Below, piece after piece: positions 43,441-53,238 of a stretch of DNA of 64,000 bases. The position numbers were made by a program, and so were the translations under genes. A model generated the notes under the pieces. It worked only from the letters and a program-made list of their open reading frames with translations, made no database searches and had not been told where the DNA came from. Each line of letters opens with the position of its first letter. Position 1 is the stretch's first letter. Origin of the DNA: Chaetomium olivaceum (lineage: Eukaryota > Ascomycota > Sordariomycetes > Sordariales > Chaetomiaceae); contig JAYWVB010000019.1 of NCBI GenBank assembly GCA_039881045.1, positions 62,001 to 126,000 of the forward strand, written 5' to 3'.

Positions 43441-45488
43441 ATGATGAAGACCAGCCTTTTACGGCAGGCGGCTGCGGCCCGCGTTGTCCTCGCCGTCCGC
43501 CCGGCGCAGGCTGCGTTCAGGGTTTCACCAGCTGCCCTCGCCCTCTCACGCTCTTCCCGCAATACTGCCGCCGTCTACCGTCCCGCCGCCTCGCTGCTTC
43601 GCTTTTACTCAAGCGAGTCCGCGGCGCCGGCGACCGCCACCGGAAGCGTCCGTTCGGGTGTCGTCACTCGCTTCGCAGACCTCCCGCAGCTCGGCGTTCA
43701 TGAGCGGCTTGTCACCTCCATCACCCGGGGCATGAAATATGAAAACATGACGGAAGTCCAATCCTCAACCATTAATGCTGCGCTTGCTGGGAAAGATGTG
43801 TAAGTCGGCCCTTTTGTTTCTTTGCCCTTTGAATTTCGCAAGTCCAGATGGCTAAGACGGACTGCTTTAGCGTTGCCCAGGCGAAAACCGGTACCGGCAA
43901 GACCCTGGCTTTCCTCGTCCCCATCGTCCAAAGAATCATCGACAGCGATCCTGCGCTCGCAATGCCTTACGGCGGTGGCAGGGCTCGCGCTGATGACATC
44001 CGCGCCATCATCGTCTCGCCTACCCGCGAGCTTGCCGAACAGATTGGCGCTGAGGCAAAGAGGCTCTGCCAGGGAACCGGTGTCGTTGTCCAGACCGCCG
44101 TTGGCGGAACCCAGAAGAACATGATGCTTCGGAAAACACGCATGGAGGGCTGCCACTTGATGGTCGCCACACCGGGTCGTTTGCACGATCTCCTCTCGGA
44201 CCGGATGAGCGGAATCGGAGCCCCCAGGCTTGCGGCCCTTGTACTAGACGAGGCGGACCGTATGTTGGATGTCGGATTCAAGGCCGAACTGGAGAGCATC
44301 TCCGAGTTCCTGCCGAACCGCAACGAGGTGCCCCGCCAAACCCTCCTCTACTCCGCTACCCTTCCCAAGAATGTGGTCAACATTGCTCGGCAATTCATCA
44401 ACCCGACCAACTTCGAGTTCGTTCAGACCGTCAAGACAGACGAAGCGCCGACCCACGAGAAAGTGCCGCAGTTTATCGTTCCTTGCCGCGGCTTCGAGAA
44501 CATCGGCCCCACCCTGCTGGAGCTGACGCGCCGCGAGATCCAGAAATCCATCGATGACCCCGAAAGGTTACCCTTCAAGGCCATCGTTTTTCTACCCACC
44601 ACGGCCTCGGTCATGTGCTACTCCCGGCTCTTCCGCGGACTCAAGCTTCAGGACCGCTCGATTCCCAGAATCTACGACATTCATTCCAAGCTGCAGCAGG
44701 GCTCGCGGACTCGGAGCGCTGATGACTTCAGGGCCACTAGGTCGGGTATCCTCTTCTCCTCGGACGTTTCAGCCAGAGGCATGGACTTCCCCAACGTGAC
44801 CCACGTCATCCAGCTACATCTCCCCCAGGACCGTGACCTCTACATTCATCGGATCGGGCGTACCGGCCGCGCTGGCAAGCAGGGTCAGGCCTACCTCCTG
44901 GCCTCGGATCTCGAGATTCCCGGCGCGAGGGACCGACTTCCGGGCCTACCTATCCAGCGATGCACAGACCTTGAAAGCGCTTCGCTCGACGTGTCCAAGG
45001 TCGACCCGCTTCCCGCCGTCTTCACGGACTTGCAGGAGGCCGCTCAATCTGTCCCGGAGGATATCCTCAGGGATACCTACACCTCCTTCCTCGGAAATGC
45101 TATCAGGGACATCCACCGCCAAGATCTTGTCAATGAGGTCAACAACCTGTCCAAGTATACCTGGGGTCAGCATGAGCCGCCGATGGTCACGCCCAAGTTT
45201 GCTTCCCAGTTGGGCGGCGGCCGTCTCAGGGGGCTGCGGATTGGCGACGTCCCTGTCCAACGAAACGATCGTGGTTTCGGTGGCCGTAGCGGTGGTGGTT
45301 TCGGCGGTGGTGGCCGTAGCGGTGGTGGTTTCGGTGGCGGTGGCGGCGGTTACGGTAGTGGTGGCCGCCGCGGCGATGGCCGCCGCCTTAGCCGACCGCC
45401 TCCGCGTGATGGGTTCGAGGCAATGGAACGCCTCGCCAACCAGGATGGCCCGCGTCGGGGCAGGAGTCGGCCTCAGTCGTCCTTTTAA
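43441..45488 (+). CDS. MSS116: Mitochondrial DEAD-box RNA helicase, MSS116/CYT-19-like
   Basis: ATP-dependent RNA chaperone helping group I/II intron splicing and translation in mitochondria. Exons 43441-43799 and 43871-45488; the 71-nt intron interrupts GKDV|VAQAK. The protein is 658 residues with no frame problem. The N-terminus is Arg/Ala/Ser-rich without acids (MMKTSLLRQAAAARVVLAVR), a mitochondrial presequence. Helicase motifs: AKTGTGKT (I), SPTRELAEQ (Ia), TPGRLHD (Ib), LDEADRMLD (II), YSATLP (III), SSDVSARGMDFP (V) and HRIGRTGRAG (VI). The tail is Gly/Arg-rich (GRSGGGFGGGG repeats, about 45270-45370), typical of RNA tethering. The start is the ATG pair at 43441/43444; a frame extending further upstream has no ATG. 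I did not distinguish MSS116 from CYT-19 orthology. Confidence 0.92.
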
Positions 45489-46655
45489 GGGCTCCGAGGC
45501 ACGAGTACGGTCCGTCGTGTCCTTGGTCTAAACGCCTGCCACGGTTTTCAGGCGTTGTATCTGTATGATGGCTAGATTCCTAGCCTTGTGTTTTGATTCC
45601 CCGTCCACCCGTCACACGAGGGACGACGCACGGCGTTTGCAGGCGTGTTAGGACGACAAAGAAAGCCGCCCCCCGCCCTATGATACGCGCGGAACGAACG
45701 ATAAAAATGGGGGAAGCGAGGCGGGGGGAAGAGGCGAGGCGAGGCACAAGGAGATGGGGTTGGGGGGGTTGTATATCATGGTCTTGGGAGTTTGCCGGGT
45801 TTCGGGACTAGAGATGGGGCATTCTGCATCGTTTGTCGGTTTCTGTTTTCTGCCGGGCTCCTAGGAAGGCGGCTTATTCTTGCTTGCACTGGGCCGGGGC
45901 CATCTTGGCGGGTGACAGGCTACCCATCTCTCATCTCATCTCCAGTTTTGTCATGTACATATACACACCCTTTTGGTATGACTTTTTAGTTTTAGTGGTG
46001 TATGATTAGAACGTAATGAAGCAAACGTCTCTGGTTTGATAGATTCTCGCTCTGTTCTCTAACGCTTGCTTGTCTGCCTTTGGGTGTGGAAATGAGGGAC
46101 GAAGTAAAAGTCTTATTATTCGCCGCTATTTTACATTATTCCGGGAAAAGAGAGGAATCGCCGGTCTTGCTGAAAGACGCCGGCTCTTCTTACATGGTTT
46201 TTTTCACTCTTGCCTCTCTCGGCCCGTCTATTCTTTTCTTGCGATGGCCTGACAGCCATCCCCGTCATTGTCAGCCCCCTCCTCCCAACTGCCGCCCGCG
46301 TGCCCGCCGCCCGAACTGTGACCTGACGTTTCCAAAGCCCATTGTATCGCCAAGTCCTTTCCCTCTGCCTCATTCTTCTCTCCAACGGGGTATCATCTTT
46401 GTCCTTTCTTTACTCGACACGCCAAAAGCCCGACATGATCCTCCTGGGGTTCCGGTCCCTGCAATCAAGACCCCATTCCATCCACCTGTATATCCATCCA
46501 ACACTCTCAAGACCGCCAAAACAAACCGTACATACACACACACACACACGGGTACGTGTAAACCGTAAAAAGTGCTCAGAAGCAGGGCACGGCGAGGCGT
46601 CGGGGGCGGGGGTGAGAGGGCGTGGTGCTCGATTCGATCGATTCTCGAAGCCCCA
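45489..46655. other. Convergent intergenic region MSS116-like / PEX7
   Basis: 1.17 kb with two 3' regions and a short (CA)n tract at about 46531-46549. No supported gene. Confidence 0.5.
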
Positions 46656-47836
46656 TCACCCCCCTCTCAGCAGAGTATGCGCATCCCACACCAGCACGCG
46701 CTGGTCCCACCCCGCCGACGCCAACCACCCGCCGGTCCCAAACAGGCACCAGTCCACGCCAGTCGCGAACTCGGCATGGCGATTCATGACACCGAGCTGG
46801 GTGCCAACGGGGAGGGTATTCGGCTGCGGGTGCGGCTGCTGCTGCTGCTGGGCGGACGAGCCGTCCGACCACACGCGCACCGTCATGTCGTAGCTGGCGC
46901 TGGCGAGCACGTCGCTGGCGTGGGGGCTCCAGGCGAGGCGGCGCACGGCGTACTCGTGGCCGGGGAGCACCGAGGCCGGGCCCGCGAGGGGGCTGCGCAG
47001 GTCGAAGGTGCGGATGAGGCGGTCGACGCCGCCCGTGGCGATCACGGTGTCGCGGTACTTGTTCCAGTCGTGGTGGTGAGGATCTCGGCGGGCACGGCGC
47101 CCGCGAAGGTCTGCCCCGTGGAGAGCAAGGGCAGGGGCGCGGTTGGGTCGCTGGTTGGCTGGGGCGGGGCGTGCGCGGGGATCACGGTGGTGAGGTGGTA
47201 CTTGGCGGAGACGGGGCTGCGCAGGTCGAAGATGCGGATGTGGGAGTCGGAGGAGACGCACGAGATGATGGAGGGGTTGGTGGGTGAGAAGGCGGCCGAG
47301 TAGGTGCAGTTGCCGACGGGCAGGGTTTTGAGCGAGGTTGGGCGGGAGGGGGACCACTACGTTGCGCGCCGTGGCATGTTAGAATCAAGGGAAGGGGGTT
47401 GAATATTGGAACGGTGGGGGGGGTCCTGGCTCACGATCTTGATGGTGCCGTCCCAGGAACTTGAGATAAAGCTATCTTTTGCGATGGGGTTCCAGCAAAC
47501 AGAAAAGGCCTCGCGGTTGTGCTCGCTGAAGTTCATGACGGGGAAATCGCCTGGGGCGGTCAGGTCGAACAGCTTGAGCGAGCCATCGCCGCAAGCTACC
47601 ACCAATTGGTTCTCGTTGATCTCGGACCAGGCCAGATCGTAGAGGGCATCGTTGGTGTCGAAGCCCTTCTCTAGCTGGATGCCGGCGGGCCCCAGACCGA
47701 GGACGAAAAGGCGGCCATTACCGACTATGCCGTAGTTGGCAGAGGCAGAAACGGCGAGGCGCGAGTCGTAGTAAGGCGAGTATTTGACCGCGTACGGGTT
47801 GAAGCCCGGGGTGCGGAATTCGAGCATAGACGCCAT
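46656..47836 (-). CDS. PEX7: PEX7, PTS2 receptor (WD40), one missing base
   Basis: Cytosolic WD40 receptor that delivers PTS2 proteins to the peroxisome. Exon 1 47435-47836, intron 47357-47434 (78 nt), exon 2 46656-47356. The start MASMLEFRTPGFNPYAVKYS is typical. WD motifs include LYDLAWSEINENQLVVACGD, CWNPIAKDSFISSSWDGTIK, SCVSSDSHIRIFDLR, RLAWSPHASDVLASASYD and GWDQRVLVWD. Around 47070-47079 the frame changes between GAVPAEILT and DWNKYRDTVIATGGVDRLIR. One base missing from the GGTGGTG stretch explains it. Corrected length is 367 residues with the expected six to seven repeats. A Gln run lies at about 46840-46855. Divergent from the AlkB-like gene. Confidence 0.92.
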
Positions 47837-48566
47837 GGCCGTTCGCCAGGGGGATTGGGGGGACTGCTGCGCAATGCGCGCAACGACTTATAGCAAACTG
47901 GTGATGCCAGCAAAGGGGGGCCCGGAGGTGTGTATCCTATCTTTGTAACTTTCAAGTTTCGGCACCGCACTTGGTTGCCGGGAAGAGGAGCGATGGTGGG
48001 GCCGAGGCCTCGGCTCTTTCTTTTTGGCCTGTGCCCACTACCCAGGAGAGATGCCCCGCCATTTTCCATCTTCTTCCTCTTTGGGTAAGCAGGTACCTTG
48101 ATAGCTGGGGTAATCTAACCACATTCAGCTCAGCCCTATGTACTTGGATACGCACCACCATAACAGCTCTAGGTACCTTTTTTTCTCTTCCAATCCGGTG
48201 ATTCCCCGGTGTTATCTTCTTTTTTTGTTTTCCTACTGTGTAAGAGTTAATTATCTCGTAGGTTAAAGCCGGTCTAAAGGGTGGGTGACTGTACTGTCAC
48301 ATCACGTGATACCGTTCCCTTTTCGCACCACAAACCCGTCATTACCCTTGCTTTTGGAGACACTCACCCCACACTTTACACGGCACGCCCTTCGGGGGCT
48401 CTGAGCGACGTGGCGTGTCAAAAACTGTGCATCCAATATCATCCTCCCATTGTCGCCCAGTGTCCAGTGTCACAGCAGAGATGCGCATGCGGTATGGAAC
48501 GTCGTACCATGACACACGTCAACGACATCAACGATCTTACAAGACAAAAGCTCTGAGACTAACGCG
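47837..48566. promoter_or_regulatory. Divergent intergenic region PEX7 / AlkB-like gene
   Basis: 730 bp between two start codons. It contains the 10-bp perfect palindrome ATCACGTGAT (48301-48310). No gene. Confidence 0.55.
48301..48310. promoter_or_regulatory. ATCACGTGAT palindrome (E-box / Cbf1-type site)
   Basis: Perfect palindrome around CACGTG, the core bound by bHLH factors such as Cbf1. It is 256 bp upstream of the AlkB-like start and 464 bp upstream of PEX7. The functional role is inferred from the motif and position only. Confidence 0.45.
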
Positions 48567-50135
48567 ATGGATGCCTTCGTGACAAGAAAGAAACGAAAAT
48601 GCAGTGATTCAAGTGTTCCCGTTTCAACAGAAGAAACACCACCAGCCTCAACACATCAATCCAACCAATCTAACAACGAGGAATCGACCGATGTAAAATT
48701 GGCTATCCTGTCATCCCTCCATCCAACCATTGATCAGGAGACACTCCTAGACATACTGCTTGCACACGATGGGGAAGTCGAGGCGACATCGCGCACTCTG
48801 AAAGCACGGCTGCCCAAAAAACCGGGGACGGGGAGTACAGTAGCTGCGCAGTCGTCCTTACGGTCATTTGCCCTCAACTCAGCCGGCCCAGAATCGCCCT
48901 CCCAATCTAAACGGGCCAAGTTGCTCTCCCGCAAGGGGGCTACGCTCCACCTATACGACCCAGTCGACATCAGCGAGCACACGCCCTGTACCATCATCCA
49001 CAACTTCTTGCCTGCCGAAGAAGCCAATTCTCTCCTCGAGGAGCTGCTGAAGGAGTCCGAGTCATTCGAGAAGATCACCTTCAAGCTGTTCGACAACGTT
49101 GTTTCTAGCCCGCACACCTCGAGCTTCTATGTAGGCAGTTACGAGGAGATGCAGGAGCAGAAGTACGAGTACGTGTACAACGGCTCGAGGTTGACGGTAA
49201 GCCTTTTCCGAGGCACTAGCCCTTTGAATGTGCGCTAATAAGAACATAGGACGTCAGAACTCTAACACCACAGCTAGAGCGGGTCAAGACGCGCGTGCAG
49301 GAGGCCGTCAACCGGGAGATCCAGGCGCGCATCCGGACTCATTACGGCGGGAAGAAGCTCAAGTACCAGTCTCCAAAACCATGGACTCCCAACGCAGCCT
49401 TTGTGAACTGCTACAACGGGCCTCAAGAGAGTGTCGGCTGGGTATGTTTACCCCCCCTCCTCATCTAACACTCATTACCAACTCCTCTGAAACTAACTCT
49501 TCATCCAGCACAGCGACCACCTCACATACCTGGGCCCGCGCGCTGTAATCGGTTCTCTCTCACTCGGCGTCACCCGCGAGTTCCGCGTTCGCCGCATCCT
49601 CCCGCAAGATGATCCCGTCACCAACGACCCAAACCCCAGTAGCACCAGCACCAGCACCGGTAGCAACAGCAACATCAGCAACAACCCAGACCGCGCCGGG
49701 CAGATCGCGATCCATCTCCCGCACAACTCGCTGCTAGTGATGCACGCCGACATGCAAGAAGAATGGAAGCACAGCGTCAGCCCGGCGCAGGCCATCGACC
49801 CGCACCCCGTCGCGGGCAACCGGCGCATCAACATCACCTACCGCCACTACCGCGACGGCTTCCACCCGCGCAACACCCCGCGCTGCCCCTGCGGCGTGCC
49901 CGCCGTGCTGCGCGTCGTGTCCAAGAAGCGTGAGAACTGGGGGCGCTACTTCTGGATGTGCCACGCGGGCAACGTGCCGGGGAAGGAGGCCTGTGAGTTC
50001 TTTCGGTGGGCCGAGTTTGACGATGATGGGGAGCCGCTGGGGGCGAGGAAAGACGACGGCGTCGTAAAGCGGGAGGGCCTGGCGCAGGAGGAGCCAACGC
50101 AGGATGGTTTACAGCCCGAACATAAAACAGAGTGA
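48567..50135 (+). CDS. AlkB-family 2OG-Fe(II) dioxygenase with N-terminal CUE and C-terminal GRF zinc finger
   Basis: Probable nucleic-acid demethylase related to ALKBH2/3, which reverses alkyl-base damage using 2-oxoglutarate and O2. Exons 48567-49196, 49250-49441 and 49509-50135; 482 residues, no frame problem. The N-terminus is MDAFVTRKKRK. A CUE-like domain lies at about residues 42-80 (LAILSSLHPTIDQETLLDIL). The dioxygenase core has CTIIHNFLPAEEANSLLEEL, PWTPNAAFVNCYNGPQESVG and iron ligands HSD (about H275 and D277) and H361 (EEWKHSV). Arg residues in NRRINITYRHY bind 2OG. The C-terminal GRF-type finger has CPCGVPAVLRV, NWGRYFWMC and ACEFFRWAEF. CUE suggests ubiquitin binding and GRF single-stranded nucleic acid binding. 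A Ser/Thr/Asn-rich insert is at about 49630-49690. Confidence 0.9.
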
Positions 50136-50231
50136 GATAAAAGATGGCTAGTTGCCCATGGTTTTAACTACATATTCGACAGCCAGCCAAGCTCAAGTGG
50201 TATAAAATGCCCCCCATCCATCGGCTATCGG

Positions 50232-52698
50232 CTACTGCCACCAGCTCGACCACCCCCACCCCCTCTCCTTTTCTTTGCCCTTCCTCGTCCTCACGCTCCC
50301 GCCTCCCCTCCCAATCACCATTCCCACCTCCGACCCCTTACCGTTGCCCTCGCCATCCCTTCCCATATCCCCTCCAGACCGCACGTCACCCCCGGCAGAC
50401 CACTTCCCGTCAAGTCCACGCCGCTGCTCCATCTCGGTCTCCTTACCAGTCACACCCCGGGAACTAGCACTGGCACTGGTACTCCCCACACTCTCACCAC
50501 CACCGTACCCCGACCCAGCCGCCACCACGCCATTCGGCGCCAAAGCAGCCGCAGCCGCAGACGAATACGGCGCGCCAGGCGACGCAGAAGAAGACACGGA
50601 AGCAGAAGGAGAAGCCGCGGGATGACGAAACCCCGACACCGCGCGACGGCCCTTGCCGCGGCGGTCGCGACGCTCTGAGCTCTTGAGCCGCCGGACTGTT
50701 GCGGCGGGCGACGCCGCTTCTGTCTCCGTCTCTGTCTCCTTTTCCGCCTGGGGGTATTGCTGCTGCTGCTGTTGCTGCTTCTGCTGCTGATGGTTGTGGT
50801 GGTGGTGGTGGCTGTGGTGGTAGTGGGAGGCGGCGGCCCGGCTGCGCTCGCGCCCCAGGTCTGCGTCGCCGTGGTATGCGGAAGCCACGCGCCTCAGGCT
50901 CGCCTGGCGTCTTGGGGGGGGGCGCTGTTGTAGTTGTTGTTATTGCTGCGCTGGATGGTGGTGGGATGGGGTTGGGGAGGGAGGACTGTTGGTTGTTTCT
51001 GGGCTTTACCCGCTGGGTTTTGGGTGCTGGTTGATCGTGCTCATTCATGGTGTCTCTTTGCTCATGCGGTTGTTGTACCGTGGGCTCGAGTGCTAGTGTG
51101 ATGTTGAGGGGGCCGTTTGTCACGCTAGACGGTGCTGCCCTGGAACGTATAACTCGCTGCATCACGGCATGCGCGTTCTCAGGCCCCCAATGGGAGGCAA
51201 TGACCTCGAATAGACGGCTGGGACCCGGCGTGCAGGGCGCCGCCGACCATGGTGAGGTGGACTTGTGCCGCTTGATAGTTGCAGTAGCGGTGGTCTGGAT
51301 GGTGGTTTGGATACTGGCGATGCCATCTGGCGTCGTGTTGTTCACCGCCGCCGTAGTCTGCTTCTGCCTCTGGGGAAATGCAGAGTGACAGTATCTCACA
51401 CGAACCTGGAGGTATTCCGTTGCGGTACCACCTAGTTCGTGCTCGAGGTCCTCGATCAGTTCATCGGACTTTTGCCGGACATGGGTGCGAGGGCGATAAC
51501 GGACGGCAGGCTCAAGGCGGATATGTGCGATAAAAAGCAGCCGGGATCCCGGATAGAGTACCCTGCCGGGGTTAGATATCCTTAAGCGACATGGGGCCGG
51601 TAGAAGCAGACCTACGTCGCACAAGCCTTATCGTCTAGCACCTCCACGATGGTGCTCTGGCCGGCGGGTAGCAGTTCCGTCGAGACATTGTAGAGGAACC
51701 CATATCGCAGTGCATCTTTTATTACGCGTTAGAAAGTGTCATGGATTACTTGCGCTCGTACACCCGCGTCCGACCTACTAACCTGGAGAGAACTGGTCGT
51801 CTGTAGCCTTCCCGTGCGCTTGATCAAGAGTGAAGGCCCGACATATCCGGGTGGACAACTGCACAGCTACCCACACGGTTACAGTACCCTCGTCGACGGT
51901 TCCGTATTCAGGAGTTACAGTAATATCGGGGGCGAGGACACAGGTGTCCTGAAAGTGCGGGGGCAAAAGAGGACCGGTGGGACCCCGGGGGTCTGTTAAT
52001 ATCGGTAAATGCAAGGTTCCTGCGTAGTCATCTGACTCGTATGCTGGTGATGGGCGGAGGTTGCTCCTTGGCTTTGGGCGCGGCGAGTTGTGTTCCTCAA
52101 GGACCTCTGGAGTGATCGGCAGCCCCGGGCCGGCCCCTCCATGGGTGCTCTCAAGGTGAGTGCTCCCATCACGGGCTTCCCCCGGTCCCGATAGCGACGG
52201 ACTTGACCTATTGGATGGTGAGGAACGGCACGAGGGACGGCTGTTCGACTGACGTGAGCTTGTCGTGCATGATGCGGATCGTTGGTGCTTGAGGGCGGCA
52301 TCGTCGGCCAAGGGCGTCGCTGCTCTGTCTGTGGCTGGCGTAAGCGGAACGCATCAGGCATGACCTGATAACGGTGGGATCTAACCGTCTGTGGTTTTGA
52401 GGTCCCTGCCCTTGTTCCGGGTGCAGCCAACGGGGTGATACAGGGCCCACGTACCCCGGTCTCCTCTCCTCTTTGGGAGTGTCAGGGGTCGATGTTGGCC
52501 CAGTGGTTCCGGAGGACTGTCCATGTTGGTGTCCGACGTATCGCTTGGCGAGACACAGTCACGGCTGCCTCTCCCAACTGCTGATCGCTTCGTAATATGC
52601 AGTGGTCTCGGCATATCACGCCATGGAGAGTTGTCGTTGGACTGGGTGTGAGTCCGAGTCCTTACCGGGCGGAGCTGTCCGTCGGCACAGCCCGCCAT
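50232..52698 (-). CDS. Unrecognised four-exon gene with Ser/Pro-rich N-terminus and low-complexity C-terminus; homopolymer frameshift
   Basis: Model on the minus strand: exons 52455-52698, 51783-52328, 51616-51715 and 50232-51562, with introns of 126, 67 and 53 nt whose phases match. The start ATG at 52698 (MAGCADGQLRPVRTR) is tentative. The best-ordered part spans exons 2-4: LHLPILTDPRGPTGPLLPPH, DTCVLAPDITVTPEYGTVDE, TVTVWVAVQLSTRICR, DALRYGFLYNVSTELLPAGQ, RVLYPGSRLLFIAHIRLEP, then DELIEDLEHELGGTATEYLQ. Its many beta-like strands suggest a beta-sandwich domain, but I cannot name the family. The C-terminus has poly-His, poly-Gln, Gly and Ser runs. A run of nine G (50924-50932, plus strand) separates two frames; one base fewer joins them to give about 739 residues. 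No function can be assigned. Confidence 0.6.
50757..50826 (-). repeat. Low-complexity tract encoding His and Gln runs
   Basis: CTG- and GTG-rich microsatellite on the plus strand. Read on the minus strand it gives histidine and glutamine runs inside the C-terminus of the unrecognised gene. Confidence 0.65.
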
Positions 52699-53238
52699 TA
52701 CCACCTGGAGCTTATGTTCCGGCGACCACAATATTTTCTGTTGCTGATTGCTGTCTTGTATGTTAGAGGGCGGCTGGAGCTCTTGTTGGAACTCGATGCG
52801 TTGTTGGTAGGCAAAACGGAAACGGAACAGTCTGTGCTACCAGAGGAAATCGTGCAGTCTGGCGAGGAACAGAATTCGGTATTTCGTATTCAAGGGTATC
52901 TATCGCTAACATGTCGACAAAGCGATGTAGTCCGCAGTGCTTGGTTGTGTAGCACCGAAGGATCAAGACAGAGCGCTGGCGGTAAGTTCCATTCAACGGG
53001 GGGACCAAAACAGGGCTTCCATTCTACACAGTACCATGGGAAGCGGCACCTGTGCCCTCGACAGCTTGGTTAGAGTTGCGGGGAAAGAGCCGTCTGACGT
53101 CCCGAACCAGCTTACTAGGCGGCCGCGCCAAGCGTCCGGAGCAGGTTGGATTTGGCTCCTTCGACTTCGGTGTCATCCATGCTGAGGAAGTTGATCTGCA
53201 CGTAATCGTTAGCACTGGTTGGGAAACGGAACGTGAGA
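52699..53238. other. Intergenic: upstream of the unrecognised gene / 3' of the pseudo-E2 gene
   Basis: 540 bp. Could contain an additional 5' exon of the unrecognised gene, because the frame ahead of 52698 stays open for a short way. Nothing else seen. Confidence 0.4.
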
